64,000 bases of DNA, taken from NCBI RefSeq assembly GCF_000523235.1, contig NZ_CP006850.1:744001-808000 (forward strand), read 5' to 3'. This stretch comes from Nocardia nova SH22a (GTDB lineage: Bacteria > Actinomycetota > Actinomycetes > Mycobacteriales > Mycobacteriaceae). How positions within the stretch are numbered: position 1 is the first letter of the stretch; the number at the start of each line of letters is the position of its first letter. Under the pieces are notes generated by a model that was given only the letters and a program-made list of their open reading frames with translations, had not been told where the DNA came from and made no database searches. Below are positions 25,690 to 37,068 of this stretch, one piece after another. The translations under genes and the position numbers were made by a program.

Positions 25690-27387
25690 TCAGTGCCCGA
25701 CGACCGCCTTGTATTCGATGGGGACGGGCGGGCTGCCCAATTCGGCCCGCGCCGAGGCGCGGAGGAATTCGGTCGCCCAGGTGCTACCGGTGGGGTCGGC
25801 GTGCTGGATCGCGGTCTCCAGGCGGCTGCCGCGGTAGAGCAGGCCGGGATCGCGGTCGGCGGAACACCATTCGGTGGCGTCGTCCTCGATCCGATGCCGC
25901 CAGAACAGTGCCGTCCGGTTGTCGATGATCCAGCCGCGCAACCGATCCCAGCGCAGCAGCAGGTTGTGGACGAGAGCCGCGTGCTGATCCTCCACGACGA
26001 TCAGCCGCGCCCGGATCAGGCGTTCGACCAGTCCGGCGCCCGATCCCGTCCGCTCGGCGATCCGGCGCAACTCGGCGACCGGGTTCGGCCGCGGCGAGAC
26101 GCTGTCGTCGCGGTGCACGGTGACCAGGGCCAGCAACACCTGACGGGCATCGATCTGCTCGTCCGGTGTCAACTCGCTCCAGACCCGTTCGGCCGTGCGG
26201 ACGAGTTCCCCGGCCGGTCCGCCGATCTTGCGATAGGTGGCGACATCGAGCCGATCGCCCGTATGCGCCGCCCACATCGCCCGCATGGTGGCCGACAGGA
26301 CAGCGAGATCACCGGGGCCACCGCCCGGTCGGTCGAAACTCTGCCGATCCGATTCAAGCACGGTGAACAGCAGTTCGACGACACCGGGATCGACTCCCAC
26401 GCCACAGGTTCGCGCCGGACCGGCGATGACCGACAGCAGTTCCTGCCGGAGCATCGGGCCGAGCGTGAACGTGTTGCGCTGCACCGCATCCGCCAGCCAC
26501 GGATACTGGCGGCAGGTGGGCAGATCGTCCGAACGCACCGAGAGCAGCACCGTCGCGATCGTGGACAATCGCTCCAGCCGGATCAGGTAGGCCGCACGCT
26601 CGGTCGGATCGATCTCGGGACTGTGCAATCGTTCGAAATCGTCCACGATGAGCAGCGGGCGCGCGTCCCCGGCCCACTGCCGGACGGCCTCGAGGTCGGC
26701 CGTGCCGATGGTGAAATCCGTTGTGCCACCTGATGTTCGGATGGTCGAATGGAGCGGGTCACGCCCGGGCGTCGTCATGGCGACCGCCCACCGGCCGCCC
26801 TCGGAGCGCAGCGCCGGAACGAGCCCGGCGCGCAGCAGCGATGTCTTGCCGACCCCGGACGCCCCGGTCAGCACAATCACGTCGGCACGACGCTGCGGAG
26901 TCGCCGACATCCGGATCATGGTCAGCAGCGAGGTCAGCGCGCGCTGGCGCCCGAAGAAGATCGCCTCGTGCTCCTCGGTGTAATCACCGTCCGGATAGGG
27001 TTGTCGCGCCGTGGCGCCCACGCCGTCGGCCGGGGCCGACCGCGCCGCCTTCCACAGCGCCCGCCAGGCCCGCATGTTGATCGCCTCGGCCGCGGCGCCG
27101 GTCCGCCGCCGGGCCCTGGCGTTGAGCACCTGCAGGACCGGAAGCAGCGACTCGAACCGGGCGGGAACGTTGCGCCCGCTGAGCCAATCGCTGATGCGCT
27201 GTGCCGAGGCCAGCGCCGAGCGGGATTCCCCGCCCGCCTCGCGCACCTGCCGCTGTACCTGCATCGCGATATTGCGCAGCGACGGCGCCCCCGCGGCGCG
27301 ATGCAGTGCGGCGAGCCGGCTGGCGAATTCGTACCGCGCCGACCCGTTGCGCCCGAAGCGGGACCGCTCGATGACGTCCGCTTTCAT
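25690..27387 (-). CDS. nSTAND NTPase with N-terminal helix-turn-helix, lacking a sensor repeat domain
   Basis: A 565-residue STAND-class P-loop ATPase. Residues 20-95 form an XRE-like helix-turn-helix (SALASAQRISDWLSGRNVPA). The NACHT/nSTAND1 core has Walker A LTGASGVGKTSLLRAG at about 173-188 and Walker B RPLLIVDDFERL. The sensor-1-like SVRSDDLPTC follows, then a winged-helix region (VERLIRARLIVVED). Actinomycete relatives usually continue into a transmembrane helix and WD40 repeats; here the chain stops at the junction (DRDPGLLYRGSRLETA). It is either a short regulator or a natural truncation. The start is ATG at 27385-27387. Confidence 0.87.
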   Translation of the reverse strand: MKADVIERSRFGRNGSARYEFASRLAALHRAAGAPSLRNIAMQVQRQVREAGGESRSALASAQRISDWLSGRNVPARFESLLPVLQVLNARARRRTGAAAEAINMRAWRALWKAARSAPADGVGATARQPYPDGDYTEEHEAIFFGRQRALTSLLTMIRMSATPQRRADVIVLTGASGVGKTSLLRAGLVPALRSEGGRWAVAMTTPGRDPLHSTIRTSGGTTDFTIGTADLEAVRQWAGDARPLLIVDDFERLHSPEIDPTERAAYLIRLERLSTIATVLLSVRSDDLPTCRQYPWLADAVQRNTFTLGPMLRQELLSVIAGPARTCGVGVDPGVVELLFTVLESDRQSFDRPGGGPGDLAVLSATMRAMWAAHTGDRLDVATYRKIGGPAGELVRTAERVWSELTPDEQIDARQVLLALVTVHRDDSVSPRPNPVAELRRIAERTGSGAGLVERLIRARLIVVEDQHAALVHNLLLRWDRLRGWIIDNRTALFWRHRIEDDATEWCSADRDPGLLYRGSRLETAIQHADPTGSTWATEFLRASARAELGSPPVPIEYKAVVGH

Positions 27388-27525
27388 ATATTTCCCCCCG
27401 GAACTTTCGAGACCCGCTCGCGGGATGCCGGGCAGGTCGCCATGTGTATCTCGAAGGGGTAGACGCGCAGTGCGCCGATTCGGTTCCCGGGAAGTTCTCG
27501 CTGTCTCGGAAAACGCCCGGAATGC

Positions 27526-27564
27526 ACGAATGCCCGCCTCCGGTATCCGGAAGCGGGCATTCGT
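27526..27564. terminator. Terminator hairpin downstream of gltA
   Basis: ACGAATGCCCGC at 27526-27537 pairs perfectly with 27553-27564; an inner stem (TCCGG with CCGGA) closes the top. It lies 11 bp beyond the gltA stop on the minus strand. No T tract. Confidence 0.75.
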
Positions 27565-27574
27565 TCGGGATTTG

Positions 27575-28903
<1,329 letters not shown>

Positions 28904-29085
28904 GGAAGGATCCCTCTCAGGCTAGAACCGTCGGCGTCGGGCACGGTCGGCGTCCGGCGCACTTGCCTCAACGCTAGCCGCTCGCCGGTAGCGTCGGTTC
29001 GTGAGGGTCGCCATCGGCTACCTCACGGTCACTTGCTCACGATGTGAGATCGGCGGGCGACTCGTGCTAATGGCGGCGATCTCGC
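28904..29085. promoter_or_regulatory. gltA upstream region with four GTGAG/CTCAC elements
   Basis: The 182-bp interval between gltA and the exporter must hold the gltA promoter. The pentamers GTGAG (29001, 29044) and CTCAC (29022, 29036) form two inverted pairs: GTGAGG...CCTCAC and CTCAC-GAT-GTGAG. This may be a regulator site but matches no consensus I can name. Confidence 0.3.
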
Positions 29086-30378
29086 TCACTGGGCCGCTCC
29101 GGCGGGAATCTCGGCGTGGGCGCGGGGAACTCGGTAACGGACGAAGGCCGGGAAGACCGCCGCGGCGAGAATCACGCCGATCACCACGAGCAGCCCGCCA
29201 CCGGCCGCGGCCACCGCCGTACCCATGGCCGCCGCGGTGAAACCGTGGGCAACATCACCGATGCGCGGACCGCCCGCGACCACCACGGTGAACACGCCCT
29301 GCAACCGCCCGCGCATCTCGTCGGTGGCCACCTGCTGCAGCATGCTCGTGCGCAGTGCGGCCGAGAACATGTCGACCGCGCCGCCGAATGCCAAGCAGGC
29401 CAAGGCGATCCAGAGTCCGACACCGACGCTCAGCCGATGTCCGGTGGCGCCCACCGCGAGCCCGAACCCGACCATCGACACACCCCACAGCGCGATGCAC
29501 ACCACCACGGCCAGGCCCTGCCTGCGCACATGGCTCAGCCAGCCGGAGAACACGCCACCGGCGACCGCGCCCGCCGACATCGCGGCGAACAGCAGTCCCA
29601 GCGCCACCCCGCCGGTGACCGGATCGCCGAAGGTGTCGTGAGCCATCTGGGGGAACAGCGCGCGCGGCATGCCGAACACCATCGCGATGATGTCGACGGC
29701 GAAGGAGGCCAGCAGAATCGGCTGCGTCGCCAGATAGCCGAATCCCTCGATGACCGTGCCCAATCCGGCCCGGCGTGCGGACCCAGTCGGCGGGACGGCC
29801 GGGAGCCGCCACACCGCCCACAGGGTGGCGAGCAATGCGATCGAGTCGATCAGGTAGAGCGTCGACAGCCCGGTCACCGGGATCAGCGCGCCCGCCATCA
29901 CCGGACCGGCGATGGCGCCGAACTGCATGACGGTCATGTTCAGCGAGTTGGCGGCGGGCAGTAGTTCACCCGGCAGCAGGCGCGGGATGATCGCCGCGCG
30001 GGTGGGCTGATTCATGGCGAAGAACGCCTGCTGTACCGAGAACAACCCGAGGACCAGCCACACGTTGTCCACTCCCGCGGCGGCCTGCAGCCAGAACGCC
30101 ACCGAGGTGAGGCCGGTGCCGACACTGGTGATCAGCAGCAGGGTGCGGCGGTCCATCACATCGGCGACCGCGCCGCCCCACAGGCCGAAGACGATCAGCG
30201 GTACCAGTCCGAAGACGCCCGCGAGCCCGACATAGCCCGAGCTGCCGGTGATCTGGAAGATCTGCTGCGGTACGGCGACCACCGAGAGCTGGGCGCCGAT
30301 GACGGTGACGATATTGGTGACCCACAGCCGCCGGTAATCGAGATTGCGCAGGGGTGCGACGTCGGCGAGAACCTTCAC
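29086..30378 (-). CDS. MFS exporter, EntS-like (DHA3 family)
   Basis: Major facilitator of 430 residues with about twelve helices, resembling the enterobactin exporter EntS and other DHA3 proteins. Marks include the short NLDYRRLWVTNIVTVIGAQLS entry helix, the loop motif GGAVADVMDRR between helices 2 and 3, and AFFAMNQPTRAAIIPRLLPGEL, which is distinctive of this subgroup. In Nocardia such exporters often accompany siderophores, but no siderophore gene is in the window, so the substrate is open. The start is a GTG at 30378, after a 127-bp AT-richer interval behind pdxH. Confidence 0.92.
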   Translation of the reverse strand: MKVLADVAPLRNLDYRRLWVTNIVTVIGAQLSVVAVPQQIFQITGSSGYVGLAGVFGLVPLIVFGLWGGAVADVMDRRTLLLITSVGTGLTSVAFWLQAAAGVDNVWLVLGLFSVQQAFFAMNQPTRAAIIPRLLPGELLPAANSLNMTVMQFGAIAGPVMAGALIPVTGLSTLYLIDSIALLATLWAVWRLPAVPPTGSARRAGLGTVIEGFGYLATQPILLASFAVDIIAMVFGMPRALFPQMAHDTFGDPVTGGVALGLLFAAMSAGAVAGGVFSGWLSHVRRQGLAVVVCIALWGVSMVGFGLAVGATGHRLSVGVGLWIALACLAFGGAVDMFSAALRTSMLQQVATDEMRGRLQGVFTVVVAGGPRIGDVAHGFTAAAMGTAVAAAGGGLLVVIGVILAAAVFPAFVRYRVPRAHAEIPAGAAQ

Positions 30379-30505
30379 GATGTCGGAGCGGGGAGTGCGG
30401 AAGTACCGGCCCGGGGCCGTCGTCGGTGAATCATCCCATGAATATAACCGGTGGGGACATATCCGCTATTCGAATAAATCAGGCATAGCGAAATGCCGGA
30501 AGCGC

Positions 30506-31279
30506 TCAGGGTTGCAGGCGCTCGACCCGTGCGGCATCGATCGCGGCGCTGCCGCCGGGCAGTGTCACCCGGATGCGGTTGTGCAAACGGCTGCGCCGCC
30601 CCTGCCAGAATTCGACCGTCTCGGGGCGCAGGATGTACCCGCCCCAATTCGCCGGGACCGGAATCTGTTCCACACCTTCGAAACGGGCGATGACGTCGGT
30701 CAACGCGCGATCCAGTTCGGTGCGGGAGGCCACCGTGCGGGACTGGTGCGAGGCCCAGGCGCCCAGTTGTGAATTACGTGGCCGCGAGCGCCAGTACACC
30801 GTCGTCACCTCCGAGGGGACCTGATCCACCCGGCCGCGCAGCGTCACCTGGCGGCCGAGTTTCGGCCAGGAGAAGGTGCTCGACGCATAGGGCACGGCGT
30901 GCAGTTGCTCACCTTTGTCGGAATCGTAATTCGTGTAGAAAGTCACACCCTCGGCCGACAGTCCCTTGCACAGGACCGTGCGCGAGGCCGGACGCGGGCC
31001 GTCGCCGGTCATCTCGACGGTGGCCAGCACCATGGCGTTGGGTTCGGTGATCCCGGCCACGGTGGCGAACTCGATCCAGTTGCGCAGCAGCGATTCCCAG
31101 CCGTCGTCGAGCCAGCTCTCGGCCAGGTCGGCGTCACCGCCGTATTCGGCGCGCATCGCGGCGATGTCGAGATCGGCGCGGGCGGCGGGGTCGAGGTGGT
31201 CGGGAAAGCCCGGGAGATTCGCGATCGGAAGACCCGTTTCGCCCGCTGCCGGGAGGGGTGAATTCTGCTGCTCGCGCAT
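30506..31279 (-). CDS. pdxH: Pyridoxamine 5'-phosphate oxidase
   Basis: FMN-dependent oxidase of 257 residues that converts pyridoxamine or pyridoxine phosphate to PLP. Motifs are [49 protein letters not shown] and the C-terminal [23 protein letters not shown] region, which binds substrate and FMN. The N-terminus is longer than in E. coli PdxH, as usual in actinomycetes. The ATG at 31279 has no Shine-Dalgarno but lies 7 nt after TAACGT, suggesting a leaderless transcript. PLP made here serves DapC and SerC nearby. It is divergent from citA. Confidence 0.97.
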   Translation of the reverse strand: MREQQNSPLPAAGETGLPIANLPGFPDHLDPAARADLDIAAMRAEYGGDADLAESWLDDGWESLLRNWIEFATVAGITEPNAMVLATVEMTGDGPRPASRTVLCKGLSAEGVTFYTNYDSDKGEQLHAVPYASSTFSWPKLGRQVTLRGRVDQVPSEVTTVYWRSRPRNSQLGAWASHQSRTVASRTELDRALTDVIARFEGVEQIPVPANWGGYILRPETVEFWQGRRSRLHNRIRVTLPGGSAAIDAARVERLQP

Positions 31280-31294
31280 GGTCCAGACGTTACT

Positions 31295-31308
31295 CCCCAG
31301 TACTGGGG
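31295..31308. promoter_or_regulatory. 14-bp perfect palindrome in the pdxH promoter
   Basis: CCCCAGTACTGGGG is an exact palindrome. It lies 3 bp upstream of the presumed pdxH -10 element (TAACGT, minus strand, 31292-31287), so a protein bound there would cover the -35/-10 spacer. That is a repressor-operator position. The interval is shared with the divergent citA gene, whose start is 158 bp away. Confidence 0.6.
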
Positions 31309-31366
31309 GGATAAGGTTGCAGGTGATCGGCCGGAGTGGCATACGGCCGCGCCGACGCGGATCAGT

Positions 31367-31414
31367 CCCGGCCGAGCCGGGTGGTAATACCCCGGCCGAG
31401 CCGGGTGGCAACAC
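31367..31414. repeat. Tandem 24-bp repeat, two copies, upstream of citA
   Basis: Two adjacent copies of a 24-bp unit (31367-31390 and 31391-31414) share CCCGGCCGAGCCGGGTGG and differ at two positions in the tail (TAATAC versus CAACAC). Each contains the inverted repeat CCCGGC-CGA-GCCGGG, so each could bind a dimeric regulator or fold as a small RNA hairpin in the citA leader. The citA start is 52 bp downstream. Confidence 0.75.
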
Positions 31415-31465
31415 TGCGTGGCCGCGCACAGACCGTGCGGCCCGATCTGCAAGGAGAGTCACAAC

Positions 31466-32608
31466 ATGACTACCAGCGCTGCGGCTCCGACCGGTCCGGC
31501 GGTACCCCCCGATTTCGTGAGCGGCCTGGAAGGTGTGGTGGCGTTCACCACCGATATCGCCGAGCCCGACAAGGACGGTGGCGCACTGCGCTACCGGGGT
31601 GTGGACATCGAGGATCTGGTCGGTAACAACGTCACCTTCGGTGATGTGTGGGCGCTGCTGGTCGACGGTCGCTTCGGACAGGGGTTACCGCCGGCCGAGC
31701 CCTTCCCGCTGCCGGTGCACACCGGTGACGTCCGCGTCGATGTGCAGGCCGGGCTGGCGATGCTCGCGCCGATCTGGGGATACGAGCCGCTGCTCGACAT
31801 CGACGATGCCACCGCCCGGGAGAATCTCGCCCGCGCCTCGGTGATGGCGCTGTCCTATGTCGCGCAGTCCGCGCGCGGGATCTATCAGCCTGCCGTGCCG
31901 CAGAAGGAGATCGACGAATCGGTCACCATCACCGAGCGCTTCATGCGGCGGTGGAAGGGTGATCCGGATCCCCGGCACACCGAGGCCATCGATGCCTACT
32001 GGGTCTCCGCGGCCGAGCACGGCATGAACGCCTCCACTTTCACCGCCCGCGTCATCGCCTCCACCGGGGCCGACGTGGCCGCGAGTCTGTCCGGTGCGAT
32101 CGGCGCCATGTCCGGCCCGCTGCACGGTGGAGCTCCGGCGCGCGTGCTGCCGATGATCGAAGAGGTCGAGAAGACCGGGGACGCACGGGCTCTGGTGAAG
32201 GGCATCCTGGACCGCAAGGAAAAGCTGATGGGCTTCGGCCACCGGGTCTACCGGGCCGAGGATCCGCGTGCCCGGGTGCTGCGCGCCACCGCGAAGCGCC
32301 TGGCCGCGCCGCGCTACGAGGTGGCCGCCGCCCTCGAACAGGCCGCCCTGGCCGAACTGCGCGAGCGTCGCCCGGACCGCGCCATCGAGACCAATGTCGA
32401 GTTCTGGGCCGCGGTGATCCTGGACTTCGCCGAGGTCCCGGCGCACATGATGCCCGCGATGTTCACCTGTGGCCGGACCGCCGGCTGGTGTGCCCACATC
32501 CTGGAGCAGAAGCAGTTGGGCAAGCTGGTCCGCCCGGCGGCGATCTACACCGGACCGGCCCCGCGCAAGCCGGAGAGCGTCCCCGGTTGGGAGACCATCG
32601 TCCGGTAG
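31466..32608 (+). CDS. citA: Citrate synthase 2 (CitA type)
   Basis: Second citrate synthase, 380 residues, like M. tuberculosis CitA (Rv0889c). It lacks the N-terminal domain of GltA and has shorter active-site neighbourhoods: [49 protein letters not shown], and [19 protein letters not shown]. It may also serve as 2-methylcitrate synthase in propionate use; prpE elsewhere in the window makes that worth considering. AAGGAGAG at 31451-31458 places the ATG at 31466. Two 24-bp repeats precede it. Confidence 0.96.
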   Translation: MTTSAAAPTGPAVPPDFVSGLEGVVAFTTDIAEPDKDGGALRYRGVDIEDLVGNNVTFGDVWALLVDGRFGQGLPPAEPFPLPVHTGDVRVDVQAGLAMLAPIWGYEPLLDIDDATARENLARASVMALSYVAQSARGIYQPAVPQKEIDESVTITERFMRRWKGDPDPRHTEAIDAYWVSAAEHGMNASTFTARVIASTGADVAASLSGAIGAMSGPLHGGAPARVLPMIEEVEKTGDARALVKGILDRKEKLMGFGHRVYRAEDPRARVLRATAKRLAAPRYEVAAALEQAALAELRERRPDRAIETNVEFWAAVILDFAEVPAHMMPAMFTCGRTAGWCAHILEQKQLGKLVRPAAIYTGPAPRKPESVPGWETIVR

Positions 32609-32636
32609 TCACCGAACGAGTTCGGGCGTAACAGGA

Positions 32637-32676
32637 TTCGGGCGCCTGCGCGACATCGCTCGCGGAGGCGCCCGAA
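32637..32676 (+). terminator. Terminator hairpin after citA
   Basis: TTCGGGCGCCT at 32637-32647 pairs with AGGCGCCCGAA at 32666-32676, with a smaller GCG/CGC pairing inside the loop; CTGTTCGT follows. It separates citA from the deacetylase gene, which appears to have its own promoter. Confidence 0.75.
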
Positions 32677-32702
32677 CTGTTCGTCCCGTAGCATCTGCTC
32701 GC

Positions 32703-33593
32703 GTGGGTGGTGCAGGACTGTCGCGGCGTCGCATTCTGATCGCCGGTGTGGCGGCGGCCGCCGGATTGGTTTCCGCCGGATGCGCTGTGGCAGAAGGGGA
32801 GACGTCGCCCGTGACGATCACCGCGGCGGCCCGGATCTCCGGCACGGCCCCGCCGAAGCCGGCCCCGGCCCATCCGGTCGCCACCGTACAACCGTCACGA
32901 ACCGATCCCGCCGCGGTGGCCGCGCGCTATTCCGGGCGCAAGCCCACCGGATGGGGTACGGACCTGCCCGGCATCATCACCACGGTGCCCGCGGAGGGCA
33001 ATCGGATGGCACTGACCTTCGATGCCTGCGGTGGTCCGGACAACAACGAGATCAACACCGATCTGATGAATTATCTGACAACTCACGGTATTTCGGCGAC
33101 CTTGTTCCTGAACAAGCGCTGGATCGACGCGGATCCGGCCCGCGCCGAGCGCCTGGCCGCCAATCCGCTGTTCGAACTCGCCAATCACGGCACCCGGCAC
33201 TGTCCGCTGTCGGTCGACGGCCGGGCGGTCTACGGGATCAGCGGCACGCGTTCCCCGCAGGAAGCCGTCGACGAGGTGTGGGGCAATCACGAACGGTTGA
33301 CCCAGCTGCTCGGCCGCCCGCCGCGGTTCTTCCGCGCCGGTACCGCACATTACGACGATCTCGCGGTGGCCATCGTGCGTGATCTCGGGGAGCGGCCGGT
33401 GGGATTCGGTATCAACGGTGACGGCGGGGCGACCTATTCGGCCGCGCAGGTCCGCACCGCGATGGCGAAGGCGCAGCCCGGATCGATCTCGATCGCCCAC
33501 ATGCACCGCCCGAAATCCGGTACCGCCGAGGGGATGTCGGTGGTGCTTCCGGTATTGCGTTCGCGCGGTTACGAATTCGTCAAACTGCCGTAG
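32703..33593 (+). CDS. Lipid-anchored polysaccharide deacetylase family protein
   Basis: NodB-fold deacetylase of 296 residues, likely acting on peptidoglycan or another wall glycan. The N-terminus (SRRRILIAGVAAAAGLVSAGC) is a lipoprotein signal with a twin Arg motif, suggesting Tat export. Catalytic motif 1 is LTFDACGGPDN instead of the canonical TFDDG. Motif 2 is NHGTRHCPLS (His-x3-His metal ligands), then FFRAGTAHYDD and the late ISIAHMH. The GTG at 32703 has no SD and lies 8 nt after TAGCAT (32689-32694), so the mRNA may be leaderless. The DACGG group is a recognised variant of the family. Confidence 0.9.
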   Translation: MGGAGLSRRRILIAGVAAAAGLVSAGCAVAEGETSPVTITAAARISGTAPPKPAPAHPVATVQPSRTDPAAVAARYSGRKPTGWGTDLPGIITTVPAEGNRMALTFDACGGPDNNEINTDLMNYLTTHGISATLFLNKRWIDADPARAERLAANPLFELANHGTRHCPLSVDGRAVYGISGTRSPQEAVDEVWGNHERLTQLLGRPPRFFRAGTAHYDDLAVAIVRDLGERPVGFGINGDGGATYSAAQVRTAMAKAQPGSISIAHMHRPKSGTAEGMSVVLPVLRSRGYEFVKLP

Positions 33594-33603
33594 GCGTCCG
33601 GTC

Positions 33604-34350
33604 TCACGCCTCCGCCGACGCCTCCCAGTCCACGGCCACCGATTCACCACGATCCACGGCGAAGAACGCGACCTCGAGATGCCGCCCCAGATCGACCAGT
33701 TCGATCGCGGGCAGCGGCACCGGTTGCACGATCCGCACCCGCCACGGCGCCGGTTCGTCCCAGGCGCGCAATTCCAGGTCCAATCGCAGGACCGGATCGT
33801 CGCGCCCGGAGTAGTCGGCCGCGATCGGACCGGCGGCCAGCACGGTGGCATCGGCGCGACGGCCCGAGGACAGGATCTTGGCGATGCTGACCCGGGTCGC
33901 TTCCGCGGCGCCCGGTATATACAGCACCACTCGTTCCCGATCGCCGGGATCGACCCGGCAACCGATCACATCTCCGGGGCGCATCAGTTCGAGATCGGAG
34001 TCGCTCACTCGTTGCCGCACCCGGACTTCGTATGGCGGCAGATCGTCCACCCGGACCCGGACCCAGATCCGGTGGCAGGGTGTCGGCCCGGCCGCTCGCG
34101 CGGGTCGTACGCCCAGGACGGTCGCGGTCCCGGTGCGCCCGCGAACCAGCAGTTCGTGCCGCGCCCCGGCGGAGAGGACGCCGGTGCGAAGGAGGAAACC
34201 GCGGTCTTCGAGATATCGCGCGAGTCGGGTCGGCAGGTCCGGCCGGATCAGGGGAGCCCGGTGCGCCGGGTGCGCGGTGCCGGACGGGTGCGGCGTGCCG
34301 GTGGCCGTGGCGGCGGCGGCGCCCGATCGATCCGGTACAGGCGTACTCAT
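33604..34350 (-). CDS. Hypothetical protein with an apparent internal duplication
   Basis: A 248-residue soluble protein I do not recognise. After a disordered Ala/Thr/Pro head of about 30 residues there are two similar halves. The first runs from GRTGTATVLGVRPARA through VRVRVDDLPPYEVRVRQRV; the second runs from RRADATVLAAGPIAADYSG through RLDLELRAWDEPAPWRVRIV. Both read TG/DATVL...(hydrophobic strand)...PY/PW-x-VR. The whole is likely a beta-rich tandem domain. It converges with the deacetylase (11 bp) and is divergent from serC. Confidence 0.75.
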   Translation of the reverse strand: MSTPVPDRSGAAAATATGTPHPSGTAHPAHRAPLIRPDLPTRLARYLEDRGFLLRTGVLSAGARHELLVRGRTGTATVLGVRPARAAGPTPCHRIWVRVRVDDLPPYEVRVRQRVSDSDLELMRPGDVIGCRVDPGDRERVVLYIPGAAEATRVSIAKILSSGRRADATVLAAGPIAADYSGRDDPVLRLDLELRAWDEPAPWRVRIVQPVPLPAIELVDLGRHLEVAFFAVDRGESVAVDWEASAEA

Positions 34351-34389
34351 TGCTCAACGGTAACCGGACCGACCGCCGTGACAGGGTGA

Positions 34390-35613
<1,224 letters not shown>

Positions 35614-35631
35614 TCCGCGAATCGAGAAGTT

Positions 35632-35675
35632 CGCCGAAGCCGCGGAATTCCTCCGGGAATTCCGCGGCTTCGGCG
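35632..35675. terminator. 19-bp perfect hairpin after serC
   Basis: CGCCGAAGCCGCGGAATTC at 35632-35650 pairs perfectly with 35657-35675 around the loop CTCCGG. It ends 18 bp after the serC stop. The rest of the interval to sepH (35676-35912) holds no convincing ORF and must contain the sepH promoter. Confidence 0.85.
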
Positions 35676-35912
35676 TCTACGCTGATGTGGTGTGCGCCAA
35701 CCGAACTCGTGCCGGAAGTTTGCCGGGACCAGGGGCTGAGCTGACGAGAACACAGCAGATTAGCCGTCTCCGCCATGTCGGCGGTAGATTTCAGTGCCGC
35801 GTGTCTTGCCACACGAATCTCAGAAGTGCACTACTGTTCCAGAACGTGGGCGGTGTCGCGAGCCAGTGATGCTCGGCGCAGCTGTGAAGGACGCAGCGAT
35901 AAGGAGGTAACG

Positions 35913-37022
35913 GTGCGTGAACTTCGAGTGATCGGATTGACGCCCGATTCCGCGCACATCGTGTGCGTCGATGCCGAGACCGGCACGAAATACCGGCTCG
36001 CCGCCGACGAGAAACTGCGTGCCGCCGCGCGTGGAGACCTTGCCCGATTCGGCCAGATCGAGATCGAAACGGAGGCGACCATGCGACCTCGCGATATCCA
36101 GGCCCGTATTCGTGCCGGTGCGTCCGTGGAACAGGTCACCGAAGAATCCGGTATGCCGGCCAGCCGGGTGGAGCGCTTCGCCTACCCGGTGCTGCTCGAG
36201 CGCGCCCGCGCCGCCGAACTGGCGCAGAAGGCGCATCCGGTCCGCAAGGACGGTCCCGCGGTGGAGACGCTGATCGAGGTCGTCTCGGCCGCCTTCGCCG
36301 AGCGCGGGCACAATATCGACATTGCCGAATGGGATGCCTGGAAGGACGAGAAGAACTACTGGGTGGCCCAATTGCAGTGGCAGGCGGGCCGTTCCGTGAT
36401 CGCCGCGCACTGGCGCTATCAGCCGGACGCGCACGGTGGTTCGGTGTCGCCGCTCGATGATCCGGCCTCGGATCTGATCGATCCCGATTTCGGCCGGGCG
36501 CTGCGCGGGCTGGCGACCATCCTTCCCGAGTCCGCACCCGAACCCGTGGTCGAACCGGTTCCGTCCACTCCGGTGCAGGCCCCGGCGGCGTCTGGACAGT
36601 CCGGTCTCGACGAGTACTACGAGCAGCGGGCCGCCGTCGGCGGTACCCCGGTTCCGGTCGCGGCCAAGACGGCGCCGAGCGCCACCGCCGGTGGCGCCGC
36701 GCCGAATACGACCGGCGCCGCGGCATCGGGTGGTGCGGCCGCCGTCACGGCGGGCGGCGGAGCCCCGGTGACCAGCGGTGGCGCGACGCCGAACAAACCT
36801 GCGGCGCCCGCGGTTCCGGCCACCCCGGCCGAGCCCGTCGCCGAGGAGCCCGCCGCGGAACCCGAAGCCGCCGCGCCCGCGCCCGCCTCGACTGCCAAGC
36901 CACCGGCCGCGAAGTCCGAGCCCAAGCCCGCCGCGCAGAAGTCGGCCCGGGCCAAGCGCGGTAAGGCGCCCATGCCGTCCTGGGAGGACGTGCTGCTCGG
37001 CGTGCGTAGTTCGGGGAACTGA
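35913..37022 (+). CDS. sepH: Cell-division protein SepH (DUF3071)
   Basis: SepH of 369 residues, an actinobacterial activator of FtsZ assembly. The N-terminal domain (about 1-165) starts VRELRVIGLTPDSAHIVCVD and has a helix-turn-helix-like segment DIQARIRAGASVEQVTEESG with ASRVERFAYPVLLERAR, which contacts FtsZ in the family. The middle 180 residues are Ala/Pro/Gly/Thr-rich and disordered. The end PMPSWEDVLLGVRSS is the short conserved C-terminal motif. The GTG at 35913 follows AAGGAGG. It corresponds to Rv0883c. Confidence 0.95.
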   Translation: MRELRVIGLTPDSAHIVCVDAETGTKYRLAADEKLRAAARGDLARFGQIEIETEATMRPRDIQARIRAGASVEQVTEESGMPASRVERFAYPVLLERARAAELAQKAHPVRKDGPAVETLIEVVSAAFAERGHNIDIAEWDAWKDEKNYWVAQLQWQAGRSVIAAHWRYQPDAHGGSVSPLDDPASDLIDPDFGRALRGLATILPESAPEPVVEPVPSTPVQAPAASGQSGLDEYYEQRAAVGGTPVPVAAKTAPSATAGGAAPNTTGAAASGGAAAVTAGGGAPVTSGGATPNKPAAPAVPATPAEPVAEEPAAEPEAAAPAPASTAKPPAAKSEPKPAAQKSARAKRGKAPMPSWEDVLLGVRSSGN

Positions 37023-37038
37023 CCGGACGATCCCGATA

Positions 37039-37068
37039 CGCGGCGGAGACCGAGGTCTCCGCCGCGTC
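37039..37068 (+). terminator. Hairpin after sepH
   Basis: ACGCGGCGGAGAC at 37039-37051 pairs perfectly with 37056-37068 around a CGAG loop, 17 bp after the sepH stop. No T tract. Confidence 0.75.
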
